Shown piece by piece: positions 29,338 through 39,089 of a stretch of DNA of 64,000 nt (its first letter is position 1; every line of letters begins with the position of its first letter). Made by a program: the position numbers and the translations under genes. The stretch covers positions 128,815 through 192,814 of the forward strand of contig JAUJPC010000002.1 of NCBI GenBank assembly GCA_030447305.1, in the 5' to 3' direction. The stretch is from Actinomycetota bacterium. Lineage in GTDB: Bacteria > Actinomycetota > CADDZG01 > JAHWKV01. The notes beneath the pieces were generated by a model. The model saw nothing but the letters and a program-made list of their open reading frames with translations, was not told the DNA's origin and ran no database searches.

Positions 29338-29546
29338 GACACGCCCTCTGAAGTTAGTGGCTCCCAGGGATCGCCGAGCATCCAATATGTGACCATGCCG
29401 AGGAATTCATCCATGCGGACGATCTCGTAATACTTGCCCGTCCACTCGGCCTCGACTGCTATCTGCTTTCTCCGTTCACGGCCCCAGTCGACATGGATCA
29501 CCAATTGCGGACGGCGCCAGTGTCCATCCCTAGCCACCGCGACCAC
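29334..29546 (-). CDS. Small hypothetical protein coupled to the SNF2 helicase
   Basis: A 70-residue protein starting GTG 29546 or 29537. It reads HWRRPQLVIHVDWGRERRK, then AEWTGKYYEIVRMDEFLGM and MLGDPWEPL, an alternating strand pattern suggesting a small beta-rich fold. No family is recognised. Its TGA overlaps the SNF2 ATG by four bases and it starts 25 bases after the UvrD fusion gene, so it belongs to the operon. No good ribosome-binding site is seen. It could be an adaptor or an inhibitor of the helicase. Confidence 0.55.
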   Translation of the reverse strand: MVAVARDGHWRRPQLVIHVDWGRERRKQIAVEAEWTGKYYEIVRMDEFLGMVTYWMLGDPWEPLTSEGVS

Positions 29547-29570
29547 CCGGCCGACGTGAAGCAGGGCTCA

Positions 29571-31754
29571 TCATGCGTGTCCCTCAGTTCGAGCCCCCAC
29601 GGGCAGACCAAGCAATGATGATGGGGCGCCCACCCAGCCGCCCCAGAGCTGGTCCCGGGCACGCGTCATGGCGACGAAGAGCTGCCGGCGAAGCAGGTCG
29701 ACTCGTTCGGTGTAGGCGTCGTCGTCCTCGTTGAAGCGTTGCTGCTCTCCGAGGGTCTCGGGTTCGAGACGCGGCAGGAACACCCACTTGAACTCCAGGC
29801 CCTTCGCGCGTTGGAAGGTGCCGACCTTCACCTGGTCGGTTGGCTTGCCGTCGTACTGCTGGAGCTTCACGGTGTCGTAGCCGAGATCGCGGATCACCTT
29901 CTCGTAGTAACCGACGAGACGGTTCGTTGGGACGAGGACGGCGAGGTCGCCCGGGCCGACTCCAGGGGCCGTGGCGGCGTCGTCGATCGCGGAGACCAGC
30001 GAGGTGTCGTGGCCGGAGACATCGGCGAAGCCCTCGAGCCGAGGGGGAGGGCCCTCGCGGGTGACGGTAACGTCGCGGCGGGCGTGGGTAAGCTGGTCGT
30101 CGAGATCGTCGAACGGCCGGTCGCCGCTCACCCGCCAAGCGGCCTCGAGGATCTGGCGGGTGTTGCGGTAGTTCACCCGCAGAACAGTGGAGCGGCCCTT
30201 CACGTCGATGCCGACCTGCGCGAGGCTGTAGCCACCGGGGTACACCGACTGCTGGCCGTCGCCGACGAGGAAGAGCCCGTCGCGCTTGTCCCCGCCCGCA
30301 AGCAAGTGGGCGAGGCGCAAGCCGACCTCAGTGAGGTCTTGCGCCTCATCGATGACGACGGCGGCGTAGAAGCCGTCGCCGTCGGCATTTCGCGCGAGCC
30401 GCAGGGCGGCGAGCAGAACGTCGTTGAAGTCCTGGGCTCCGACGCGCTTCAGGTTGTCCTCGTACGCCTGCAACAGCTGCCAGACCTGGCGGCGGTGCGC
30501 CTCGGGCAGCCCGGTGCCTCGGCCGGTGCGCGACAACGCGAGGTATTCCTGCACATCGTCGAGGCCACGCCCCTTGATGACCCAGTCGATCTCCTCCCGG
30601 TAGTAGAACGGGCCGTAGCCCCGCTCATCGATGACAGTTCCGGGGGTGACGACCTGGCGCCATGCGTCCCGGTGAGCGCGGTCGATGGCGCCGGTGTCGA
30701 TGTTCGGCCGATGTCCTTGCTGGGCGCAGAAGCGCCAGGCCCACTTGTGGAGGTTGATGAACTCGACGCCGTCGGGTTTGTCCGGGCTGAGGCGGCGGTA
30801 TAGCTCCTCGTAGACAGGCGGTAGGTTGGTCACGTACGTCGTGAACAGCACCTTGGCCTGGTAGGTGTCGGCGAGGTGGCGGGCGCGGTGCAGCGCGACT
30901 ACAGTCTTGCCGGTGCCCGCCGCGCCCCGTACGCGGGCAGGGCCGGCAAGGGGGCGCTCGGTCAGGCGCACCTGGTCGGGGTGCAGGAAGATCATCCAGT
31001 CTTCGATCGGCTTGGACAGCACCGTGCCCAACGCCTCAGCGGCGACGGGGGCGAACTCCGAACGTGACGCGGGCTTGGTGATCGTCCGCTCGAGCGCCTC
31101 GTCGGCAGCAGCCTCCTCCTCGGTTTGGAGGACGAACTCGGTCGCTTCCTCCGCGGGCTCATCGACGGTTGCCGAGGCAGCGGCCTCGCCGTCCGGGTGG
31201 CCATGGGCGAGCAAGTTGTATGCCAGCGTGAACGCCTCGGCGCGCATGCGCGGCTCTAGGTCGAGGAGCTTGGCTTCGTCGTCGAGCCGGCGCAGCACCT
31301 CGACCTCCTGGTCGCGGAAGCCGAAGTTGCCCAGCTCCTCGTCGTTCCAGGCCATGAACAGCACGCCTTCGCGCTGACGCCGCTGGTCGTACTGGACCGG
31401 CTGGGAGGTCACAGGGTCGGCATCGAGGATGCGCACGAGGTCCTGTTGGAGGTCGATCTCCAGGCGCAGTCGCTCGGCCCGGTGCTCGACGGCGTCGTGT
31501 TCGCCAAACAGAAGCAGAACGATCACGCGGTTCGCCATGCGCCAGATGAGCCGGTGGCCTCGGTTGCCGACGTAGGAGATGAACGTCTTGCCCTCCACCC
31601 GCCTCATCCGGTGGCTCTGCAGGCGTGGGTTGCTGAACGGCTCGGTGGCGAGTTCGCCGAGCGCCTCATGCAGGTCGAGCAGAGCGCGCTCGTCGCGGGT
31701 TCTGAAGGACTCGACGGTGTCGATGAACGGCTTGGTGTAGTAGAACTGGTACAT
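29571..31754 (-). CDS. RelE-like domain fused to UvrD-family helicase
   Basis: A 727-residue fusion. Residues 1-100 match the RelE/ParE-type toxin fold: a helical hairpin (FIDTVESFRTRDERALLDLH), SHRMRRVEGKTFISYVGN, RLIWRMANRVIVLLLFGEHD and a closing helix with AVEHRAERLRL. After a charged acidic linker (about 150-240), a superfamily 1 helicase begins: motif I GAAGTGKTVVALHRARHL near 275, motif II VIDEAQDLTE near 468, motif III GDGQQSVY, NYRNTRQILEAAW, VGTFQRAKGLEFKWVF and motif VI LFVAMTRARDQLW near the end. RelE proteins cleave mRNA on the ribosome; whether this copy is active is unknown and no antitoxin is seen. ATG 31754 lies two bases after the preceding stop. Confidence 0.85.
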   Translation of the reverse strand: MYQFYYTKPFIDTVESFRTRDERALLDLHEALGELATEPFSNPRLQSHRMRRVEGKTFISYVGNRGHRLIWRMANRVIVLLLFGEHDAVEHRAERLRLEIDLQQDLVRILDADPVTSQPVQYDQRRQREGVLFMAWNDEELGNFGFRDQEVEVLRRLDDEAKLLDLEPRMRAEAFTLAYNLLAHGHPDGEAAASATVDEPAEEATEFVLQTEEEAAADEALERTITKPASRSEFAPVAAEALGTVLSKPIEDWMIFLHPDQVRLTERPLAGPARVRGAAGTGKTVVALHRARHLADTYQAKVLFTTYVTNLPPVYEELYRRLSPDKPDGVEFINLHKWAWRFCAQQGHRPNIDTGAIDRAHRDAWRQVVTPGTVIDERGYGPFYYREEIDWVIKGRGLDDVQEYLALSRTGRGTGLPEAHRRQVWQLLQAYEDNLKRVGAQDFNDVLLAALRLARNADGDGFYAAVVIDEAQDLTEVGLRLAHLLAGGDKRDGLFLVGDGQQSVYPGGYSLAQVGIDVKGRSTVLRVNYRNTRQILEAAWRVSGDRPFDDLDDQLTHARRDVTVTREGPPPRLEGFADVSGHDTSLVSAIDDAATAPGVGPGDLAVLVPTNRLVGYYEKVIRDLGYDTVKLQQYDGKPTDQVKVGTFQRAKGLEFKWVFLPRLEPETLGEQQRFNEDDDAYTERVDLLRRQLFVAMTRARDQLWGGWVGAPSSLLGLPVGARTEGHA

Positions 31755-31756
31755 CG

Positions 31757-34700
31757 CTACCGCACCTGGCCGAAGCTGCTCGGGTGGGCGCGGAGAATGC
31801 CGATCCACGCGTCCTGCTCGTGGTGGCGGAACCGCAGCGACGTGTAGCCGAGGTCGGCCAGGCAGGCGTCGATCTCGGCGTCGCGACCCCGCTGCTGGTC
31901 GGTATCGTGGTCGGGGCCGTCGACCCAGATGACGGTGTAGGAGGGGCCGTAGAGGAAGTCGGCGCGCGCCGCGCACGACTCGATGAGCTTCTGTGCGTGG
32001 GTGGGCAGAGCGGCTTCGCGCTCAGCCACAAAGTCGAGCCACTCGCGTTCGAGGTCGGAGTCGCAAGCGGCCTTCAGCCGCTCCAGCTCGGCGGAGCGGG
32101 GACGCCCCCCTGGGCTCGTGGCGACCGCGGCGTCCCGCAAGGCGAGGAGGGTCGACAGAATCGCCTGGCGGTCGAGCAACCGGTGATCCCGCTGGTTGCG
32201 GTAGCTCATGAGGCAGTCGTAGCAGGCTGCCTCGCAGTCCTGCCTGGCGCCGGGGGCCCGTCGGAGGTCCTCGCCGGTGTCCGGATCGAAGTGGCACACC
32301 TCGAGCGCTTCGCGGGCCACCTTGGCGAGCGCGTTCCGCTCGAGGGCGAGGCGCCGCAGTACCCCTGCGCCTCCCTCGGCGGCCTCGTACAGCAGGATCG
32401 AGCGCCGGTCGTCCTCGGCCGGCAGAGGATCGGCGGCGAGCTCATCGTCCTCGAGCTGGAACGCCGCCTGGACGCCGGCCTTCAACGCCGCGGTGAGGCT
32501 TGCGTTCAATGCGTCGCCGAGCGGGGCGGCCGGCTCGATGATGAGACAGTTCCGCCGGTCCTCGACGTAGGGGATGACCCGCTGCGCCCGTTGCGCGCGG
32601 TCGGCGTCCGGCAGGGGGTCGTCGCCCTGGTCCAGGGCGCTCTCCGACAGCCAGCGGCCCGACTCCAGGTCAAGGACGTAGCCGTAGCGGGCGGGGTCCT
32701 TGCGCCGACGCCAGCCCAGGTTTATCCGCCACACCGTCGCTGCGTCCCCGTAGGTGAACGCGGCAAGATCCTCTCCGCCGGGCGCCGTCACCTGGGCTGT
32801 CTGGTACCCGGGACGGGCCCCTGCAGTCGCGAACCGCACGCCCGTGCGCATCTGGAAGCCCGTGCGCTGGCGCTCTTCCTCGTCAGAGTTGATCCGCTCT
32901 CTGCGCCGGGTCACGGCGTTGTGCATGCGGAACAGGCCGGTGATCGGCGCGCCGAGTTCGGCACCGCAGCGTTCGCAGACGTCCGCGCCGAGCGTGTCGT
33001 CGCAGGGGTGCAGGTACCCGCAGCCAGAGCACTGCTTCACAGCGCCGAGCGGCAGGGTCCCCTCGTCGTCGTAGTCGCCCGCAGGGATGACCACCCGCTC
33101 CACCTGGTAGCGGGAGCCCTCGTGGTAAATGAGCGCGCCGGGCCCGAACTCGCTGATAGCGAGGAATCGCGGGCGGGACAGATACTCATCGCGCCCCTTG
33201 CGGCCGGGGACGAACGCGCTCAAAGGGAGCCTGGGGAAGCTGTAGCCCGGAAGGAACCCCTCGCTGGCGAGGTAGCGGTAGGGGTAGAAGTCGCTCTGGT
33301 AGCGATCGGTCGCGTCGGAGGTAAGCAGATCCATCTGCGCCTCGGCTTCGCGGCGCAGTGCTCGTGCGCGATTCTTCTGCTTCGGCCCGGCGGAGGGGTC
33401 CTGGGCGATGCGGGTCTGCTCGTGTGCCTGGCCCGCTGCGGCGTGAAACAGCTCGCGCCAACGCCCGCAGGCGTCGTCGAGGCGGTTGCCGACACCGGCG
33501 AGCGTCTCGTCGAGCCAGCCGTTGGAGTACCAATGGGCGTCGATGAGGTCCTCGCTGATGGAGACGAGCAGCGCCCTCGCGCTCGCGTGGGCTCGCTGCA
33601 TCGCTCGTTCGTCGTCCATGGCGCGCTGCAGGTCCTCTTGCAGAGGGTAGCCGTCGGCGTCGAGGTTCAGGACATCGCGCATCGAGCTGCCGAGCTTGAC
33701 GCCAGTCTCGGCCAGCCAGATGGCCTGCACGTGCGCCCGGACGAGGTCCTCGTTGGCGAGGTCAAGCCGCGGAGGGGCGACGGCCCCAGCGACCATCCGG
33801 TCCGCGCGGCGGAAGAAGTACTGGTCGTGTGGGCTACCGCCGGCGCAGTATGTGGTGACGATGGCGGGCTGGCCGGAGCGGCCGGCCCGGCCGGAGCGTT
33901 GCGCGTAGTTGGCTGGCGTGGGTGGCACGTTGCGCAGGTGCACCGCGTTGAGCTGAGCGATGTCGACGCCGAGCTCCATCGTAGGCGAGCAGTACAGGAT
34001 CGGCAGCCGGGCGTCGCGAAAGTCATCCTCCCGCTGCTGGCGCACCTCGGAGAAGACCTGCGCGGTGTGTTCCCGCGCCTCGAGACCGCCGAGCGCTGTT
34101 GACTCGTCGCGGTAGAAGCGCATGAAGAACGGGTTGGTGCGGCCGCCATCGTCAGGGCGATCGGGGCTGCGGATGGGGTCGGGGTGCGCCGTCGAGCCGT
34201 CGCCTGCACGCCAGATCATGGCGCCGGCCACCACCTGGTAGCCGGCTGTGTCGTCGGCCTCGCGAGGCTCGTCGGTGACCTGGACCAGCCCCGCGATGCG
34301 TAGGCGCTCGAGCAGTTCGAGGATCACCTCCTGTGCCTCGTCGGTAGTAAGACGGGCACCGTCCCAATCCGGGAAGGTCGTGCGCTTGCGCAGCCAGCGC
34401 GCGAACCCGCCACGGCCCGACAGGAAGTGGTTCGTGCGCTGGTCGTTCGCCCGGCGCGAACGTGGATAGGCAACGGCAGCCTGCTCCAGCCGCTCACCCG
34501 GGTCGATGGCCCATCGTGCGTTGAGCCGCTGGTAGGATTGGTCCCGAATCGAGGTCTGCTCGTCGGGGTCCAGCCAGGTCACGTGGGTAGCCAGGTTGCG
34601 GCGGAGGTCGTCGAGCAGGACCCGGCAGATCCGCTCGCGGGTCACAGGTGTGGTATCCACGAGCACCGCATGGCAGCCGCTCCACTCGGTGTCGGCCAGG

Positions 34701-36940
34701 GCGAGCTCGTCGACGGATTCGTAGTCGATCTGGAGCAGACCGGTCTGCTCGAGGTTCGGCATGGTGACCCGCCAGCCCCGCTTGAGATCCTGGTACAGCC
34801 GGTAACCGAGGACAGCCTGGAACGCCCGCTCGGTGGCCTTGCGGGCGGCGAACTTCACTTCGGGGTCGGCAGCATATTCCTCGAAGGGCAGGTCCAGTGT
34901 GTCGAATACGGCCTGGACGAGCCGGTCGCTGCGCAGGCCATCCTCGCCCGTGGCACGGGCGGCGCGGTGGAGCGCACCCCGCAGGAGCCCCACCTCGACG
35001 AAGTCGTTGAAGTGTCCTGCTTGCAGGGAGGCGTCCTGCCTGTTGTCGGTGAACGACAGGAGCTTGCGGCCCTGCGGCTCGAGGGTCTTGTCCTCACGTA
35101 GGGTGCGGATCAGGGACAGGCTGATGAGGCTGGTCGCCGAGCTGCGGCCTTCAGCGGAGAGCAGCGACAGCTTCGTGAGGTCCGAGCGCATGGTGGGGTC
35201 ATAGGAGATCCCGCAGGCGAGGCAGAAGCGGAATGGTGCGGGCAGCCAGGTCATCGGCACACCGCCGCCGGGGCTGACGCGCCCGGCGGGATCGACCTGC
35301 ACGTTCTGGGGGATGTCCGAGCGACGGTTGGGGTCGATGCGGACGACGCCGGCCTCCTCGAGCAGCCACGACTCGGGCACCCGCTCGCGGATCCGGTCGA
35401 GGTCGTCGGGCCATGGCCGATCGGAGTCGATATGTACGAACCCCGCCTGCGCGTTGTCGTCGCTGGAACGCTCGCCAATGTCGCGGGGCAGCAGCGTGCC
35501 GTCGGGCAGGCGGATGACGGTGTAGTACTCCTCGCCGCACTCCCGGCAGAAGGCCAGCGGGAGGAGCACCTTGTCCCGCTCGCCGGGCTTGTAGGTCTGC
35601 GCCTCGACGGTGGCGTATCGCGTGCCCTCGGGCTCCGCCGTGGCGTAGACGGTGTCGCCCTTCGTGAGGAACTGGTGGAGCCGGAAGGCGAAAACCGGTC
35701 GTTTGTCCTCAGGGTGGATCGTGCGGAAGCCGGCGAGGAGGGTGTCACGGATGGCGGCCGCGCAGATAGCGGCATCGGCGCCCGTGGCTGTCGCCAGATG
35801 CGCGGCGGCGCTCTCGCCGCCGCTGATTGTGCGCGGCTGCCCGCGACGCAGTTTGCCGGTGGCGGGGTCGAGGGCGAGGCCGAACTCCCCTTCGATCCAG
35901 CGGACGAGGGAGTCGGCGATGAAGTCCTCGTACTGCGTCGGGGGCGGTGCTCCGGAGACTCTGGCGGCGAGGGACTGCTTGGCGTCCGCATCGGTGAGTT
36001 CGATGGGCGGGGTGAGCCGGCGGAGGGTCTCGCCGATGACGTGCTCGGGGCGGACCTCGGCGCCGAACATCTGGGTGGCGACGTGGGCCACGGCCTGCCG
36101 CTGCTCGACCTCGGTTCCGCCGCTGGCCATCGTCGCCGACGTCCCGACGACCTGAAGGTCGGGCGCCTGGCACGCGTCGCGGACTCGCCGGACGAGCATG
36201 GCGACGTCGGCGCCCTGGCGGCCGCGGTAGGTGTGGAGCTCATCGAGAACAAGGAATCGCAGATGCCCGCGGGCCGCGCGGATGAGCTGCTGGCGCTCTC
36301 TGGGGCGGGTGAGGACGAGCTCGAGCATCACGTAGTTCGTGAGGAGGATGTCGGGCGGGTCGGTGGTGATGCGCTCCCGTTCCTCGTCGGACTCCTGACC
36401 GGTGTAGCGGGCGAAGGTGACCGGCTCCTTGCCGGGGGGATAGCCGAACCGCAGGAACTTCTCCAGCTCGCCGTACTGGCTGTTCGCCAGAGCGTTCATT
36501 GGATACACGACGATGGCCCGGATTCCGCGACCGGCACCCTCCCGTAGGACCCGATCAACGATCGGGACGATGTAGGTGAGCGACTTACCCGAACCGGTGC
36601 CGGTGGTCAGGACGTAGTTCGCACCGGCTCGGGCCGCTTGGATAGCCTCGACCTGGTGCTGGTGGAGAGTGATCTGTCGGCCAAAGTCGGTGGCATCGGC
36701 CTTGGCGCGAAAGATCTTGCTGCACTCGTCGTGAAGCAGCCCCTCGGCCACGAGGTCGTCGGGGGTGGCGGCGGGCTCGAAGTTCGGGTTGAGCTGTACC
36801 CAGGGATCGGGCCAGAGCAGGCCAGCGTCCACCGCCTCCTCGACGGTGGCAGCGATCCGCTTGTCCGCGATTTCGACGAAGCTGCGAGTGAACCGGGCGT
36901 AATCGTCGATCAGGCGCTCATGAACGCGGAAGACGTCCAA
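31757..36940 (-). CDS. Giant DEAD/DEAH helicase with DUF1998, DrmA/DrmB-like
   Basis: A 1727-residue superfamily 2 helicase, first gene of the operon. N-terminal lobe: [11 protein letters not shown] then [12 protein letters not shown] (motif I, near residue 109), [19 protein letters not shown] (motif II, near 233) and [10 protein letters not shown] long middle follows with C-x-x-C-like sites ([20 protein letters not shown]). The C-terminal lobe has [20 protein letters not shown] and [18 protein letters not shown]. Near 1280-1330 is a zinc cluster ([15 protein letters not shown]). DUF1998 follows with [16 protein letters not shown] and four Cys ending [13 protein letters not shown] (about 1480-1580). 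The last 90 residues ([10 protein letters not shown] ... [16 protein letters not shown]) look like a Vsr/DUF559 nuclease-like fold. The length equals DrmA plus DrmB. The start is TTG 36940 behind GAGGGGAGGG. Confidence 0.88.
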   Translation of the reverse strand: MDVFRVHERLIDDYARFTRSFVEIADKRIAATVEEAVDAGLLWPDPWVQLNPNFEPAATPDDLVAEGLLHDECSKIFRAKADATDFGRQITLHQHQVEAIQAARAGANYVLTTGTGSGKSLTYIVPIVDRVLREGAGRGIRAIVVYPMNALANSQYGELEKFLRFGYPPGKEPVTFARYTGQESDEERERITTDPPDILLTNYVMLELVLTRPRERQQLIRAARGHLRFLVLDELHTYRGRQGADVAMLVRRVRDACQAPDLQVVGTSATMASGGTEVEQRQAVAHVATQMFGAEVRPEHVIGETLRRLTPPIELTDADAKQSLAARVSGAPPPTQYEDFIADSLVRWIEGEFGLALDPATGKLRRGQPRTISGGESAAAHLATATGADAAICAAAIRDTLLAGFRTIHPEDKRPVFAFRLHQFLTKGDTVYATAEPEGTRYATVEAQTYKPGERDKVLLPLAFCRECGEEYYTVIRLPDGTLLPRDIGERSSDDNAQAGFVHIDSDRPWPDDLDRIRERVPESWLLEEAGVVRIDPNRRSDIPQNVQVDPAGRVSPGGGVPMTWLPAPFRFCLACGISYDPTMRSDLTKLSLLSAEGRSSATSLISLSLIRTLREDKTLEPQGRKLLSFTDNRQDASLQAGHFNDFVEVGLLRGALHRAARATGEDGLRSDRLVQAVFDTLDLPFEEYAADPEVKFAARKATERAFQAVLGYRLYQDLKRGWRVTMPNLEQTGLLQIDYESVDELALADTEWSGCHAVLVDTTPVTRERICRVLLDDLRRNLATHVTWLDPDEQTSIRDQSYQRLNARWAIDPGERLEQAAVAYPRSRRANDQRTNHFLSGRGGFARWLRKRTTFPDWDGARLTTDEAQEVILELLERLRIAGLVQVTDEPREADDTAGYQVVAGAMIWRAGDGSTAHPDPIRSPDRPDDGGRTNPFFMRFYRDESTALGGLEAREHTAQVFSEVRQQREDDFRDARLPILYCSPTMELGVDIAQLNAVHLRNVPPTPANYAQRSGRAGRSGQPAIVTTYCAGGSPHDQYFFRRADRMVAGAVAPPRLDLANEDLVRAHVQAIWLAETGVKLGSSMRDVLNLDADGYPLQEDLQRAMDDERAMQRAHASARALLVSISEDLIDAHWYSNGWLDETLAGVGNRLDDACGRWRELFHAAAGQAHEQTRIAQDPSAGPKQKNRARALRREAEAQMDLLTSDATDRYQSDFYPYRYLASEGFLPGYSFPRLPLSAFVPGRKGRDEYLSRPRFLAISEFGPGALIYHEGSRYQVERVVIPAGDYDDEGTLPLGAVKQCSGCGYLHPCDDTLGADVCERCGAELGAPITGLFRMHNAVTRRRERINSDEEERQRTGFQMRTGVRFATAGARPGYQTAQVTAPGGEDLAAFTYGDAATVWRINLGWRRRKDPARYGYVLDLESGRWLSESALDQGDDPLPDADRAQRAQRVIPYVEDRRNCLIIEPAAPLGDALNASLTAALKAGVQAAFQLEDDELAADPLPAEDDRRSILLYEAAEGGAGVLRRLALERNALAKVAREALEVCHFDPDTGEDLRRAPGARQDCEAACYDCLMSYRNQRDHRLLDRQAILSTLLALRDAAVATSPGGRPRSAELERLKAACDSDLEREWLDFVAEREAALPTHAQKLIESCAARADFLYGPSYTVIWVDGPDHDTDQQRGRDAEIDACLADLGYTSLRFRHHEQDAWIGILRAHPSSFGQVR

Positions 36941-37163
36941 AGGTGCCCTCCCCTCGACTACCGCTATCCGGCGTCTGCCGACAACTGTAACAGCAGTATA
37001 GGTAGGCTCTTCCAGTACGGTGTATCAGGAAGAGTAAATGGCGCGCCGGATCAGAACGGGCGATTGTAGGCTCTCACCTCTAGCTGGTATTGAATTAACT
37101 CTCGTAAGGCATTGCATTTCAAACAGGGGATTCTACGTAGGTTCCCTTAACCAGAACCCAGAT
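36941..37163 (-). promoter_or_regulatory. Intergenic region driving the defence operon
   Basis: This 223-bp gap is clearly AT-richer than the flanking genes and separates the defence operon from recD. A TATACT hexamer on the minus strand (37000-36995) is a good -10 and sits about 55 bp before the TTG start, but no convincing -35 is seen at 16-18 bp. There is no hairpin terminator visible for the recD side. Confidence 0.35.
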
Positions 37164-39089
37164 TTATTGGCCCCATAGCCAGGAGCGGAGCCCGGAAGGG
37201 CGGGTGATTGGGCGGTTGATGGCGGCCCGGATGGCGGTCTCGGTACCGGTGAGGATCAGACGTTCTCGTGCTCGCGTTACCGCGGTGTAGAGCAGTTCTC
37301 TTGTGAGGATCGGCGAGGCGGGATCGGGAAGGACCACGGCAACCGTGCCGAACTGGGATCCCTGGCTCTTGTGGACCGTCATTGCATAAACCGTATCGAC
37401 GTTCGCGAGCTTGGTTGGGCTGAACTTCAGGAACTCTCCGCGCCTTTCAAACGTTGCGACCACTCCACCTCCCGGAGCGGCAATCGCCACGCCGGTGTCG
37501 CCGTTGAACAGGCCAAGGCCGTAGTCGTTCTCGGTCACTAGCAGGGGCCGGCCTACGTACCAGGTCCCCCCGGCCGCGAAACCGTCGATCCCGGCGGCCA
37601 GCCAGTTCTCTACGTTCGTCATCCACGTGGCCACCCCGTAAGGGCCTCGCCTGTGGGCGCAGAGTAGGCGGAAGGACCCGAGAGCGTCGAGTGCTGATTT
37701 GGCCTGCCCGGCCCGGGCCGCCTCGGTGACGCGCCGTCCGGCGTCGATAACTGCCGCCCGCATCGGCGCCAGCGTCGTTGCTGAGCCCGGATCGGCTACA
37801 TCTACCGGGATCCATCGCACGTCGTCTCGCCCCAGGGCCAGCACCGCAATAGCCGCATCGGCATCGCCTTTCTGGACTGCCTCCGCCAATGCTGCGATGC
37901 CGCCGCCGAAGCGGTGAACACGGCGCAGGATGACGATTCCGTCCCCGACGCTCGTGCCGGCCGGGGGTGCCGTTGCAGAAACCTCCTGGTGAGTCACCTC
38001 CGACAGTTGTTTGGCTGCCGGCGTCCGCATCAAAATCCCGGTAGCAGCCGGTCCAACGATGTCTCCCAGGACCGCACCCGCCTCTACGGAGGCGAGTTGC
38101 TCGGGATCTCCAACCAGAACCAGCCGGGCGCCTGGCCGCACGGCTTCTACCAGTCTGGCCATTAGCGACAGCGACACCATCGAGGTCTCGTCTACCACGA
38201 CTACATCGTGAGGGAGTCGGTTGCTTTGGTTATGGCGAAAACGGACGCTGCTGTCGGGACGCCAGCCGAGCAGCCGGTGAAGCGTCGAGGCGTGGGTATC
38301 CAGCAGCCGCTTCCGGGTGCCGTCGCCCACATCCAGCGAAGCTGCGGCGGTGTGCACGGCCTGTTCGAGACGGGCGGCGGCTTTGCCTGTGGGCGCTGCT
38401 AGGGCGACCATCAAGGGTGGAGAACCAGCGGTGCGAGCTTGCTCGTCGAGCAGGGCCAGGATGGCAGCCACGGTTGTGGTCTTGCCGGTCCCCGGACCCC
38501 CCGCAACCACCGAGAACCTCCGCAGCACGGCAGATGCTGCTGCGAGCCGTTGGTCGGGTTCCGGACCCCCGAACAACCGGGTCAGCCCCTCGGTGAGCAC
38601 CTCCGCGTCCACTCCCGCTGCTGCCGGCTCGCTGCGCGCGTTCAGGTCCGCGGCCACCCGACGTTCGTCTCGCCAATACCGGTCCAGATAGAGCTTTGTG
38701 CCCACCAGTCGCAGTGGGCGATCGGCCGGCCCCTCCAGACCGTGGGCCACGATCGGGCTGGAAGATAGCCGCTTAACCCAGTCGCTGATTTCGGGCCAAG
38801 GCAACGCCTGCAGGTCGATAGGCTGATCTACGTCGATAAGGACGCTATCGCGGATTGTGGCCAGGTCGGTGCACACGTGGCCCAGGCGAGGTGCGCGAAC
38901 CGCGAACGCAGCGGCAAGTAGCACGGCCTCGTGCCTCTCAACGCCGAGTTTTCCGAGGCGCAACGCCACATGAACCTCGGCCGCCCCGAGCACCCCGGCG
39001 TCATTGAATGGCCGCAATAGGCCCGGTGCGTGCCGCACGCGATGCACGTCGAATCGATCCGATTCAAGAACTACGGGGTGGGTACTCAT
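37164..39089 (-). CDS. recD: RecD, exodeoxyribonuclease V alpha subunit
   Basis: A 641-residue superfamily 1B helicase. Motif I AGGPGTGKTTTVAAILALL lies near residue 195, motif II VVVDETSMVSLSLMARLVEA near 300, motif III GDPEQLASVEAGAVLGDI and motifs V-VI MTVHKSQGSQFGTVAVVLP and LYTAVTRARERLILTG near the C-terminus, all standard for RecD. RecD is the 5'-3' motor of RecBCD, which resects double-strand breaks and degrades linear foreign DNA until Chi sites. ATG 39089 overlaps the RecB stop by four bases. Length is close to the family norm (about 600-650). Confidence 0.93.
   Translation of the reverse strand: MSTHPVVLESDRFDVHRVRHAPGLLRPFNDAGVLGAAEVHVALRLGKLGVERHEAVLLAAAFAVRAPRLGHVCTDLATIRDSVLIDVDQPIDLQALPWPEISDWVKRLSSSPIVAHGLEGPADRPLRLVGTKLYLDRYWRDERRVAADLNARSEPAAAGVDAEVLTEGLTRLFGGPEPDQRLAAASAVLRRFSVVAGGPGTGKTTTVAAILALLDEQARTAGSPPLMVALAAPTGKAAARLEQAVHTAAASLDVGDGTRKRLLDTHASTLHRLLGWRPDSSVRFRHNQSNRLPHDVVVVDETSMVSLSLMARLVEAVRPGARLVLVGDPEQLASVEAGAVLGDIVGPAATGILMRTPAAKQLSEVTHQEVSATAPPAGTSVGDGIVILRRVHRFGGGIAALAEAVQKGDADAAIAVLALGRDDVRWIPVDVADPGSATTLAPMRAAVIDAGRRVTEAARAGQAKSALDALGSFRLLCAHRRGPYGVATWMTNVENWLAAGIDGFAAGGTWYVGRPLLVTENDYGLGLFNGDTGVAIAAPGGGVVATFERRGEFLKFSPTKLANVDTVYAMTVHKSQGSQFGTVAVVLPDPASPILTRELLYTAVTRARERLILTGTETAIRAAINRPITRPSGLRSWLWGQ

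Noticed and set aside
31784-34102. 772-codon plus-strand open frame opposite the DUF1998 helicase
   Set aside because: It is a shadow of the helicase gene on the other strand: no protein motifs, composition typical of an antisense frame in GC-rich coding DNA.
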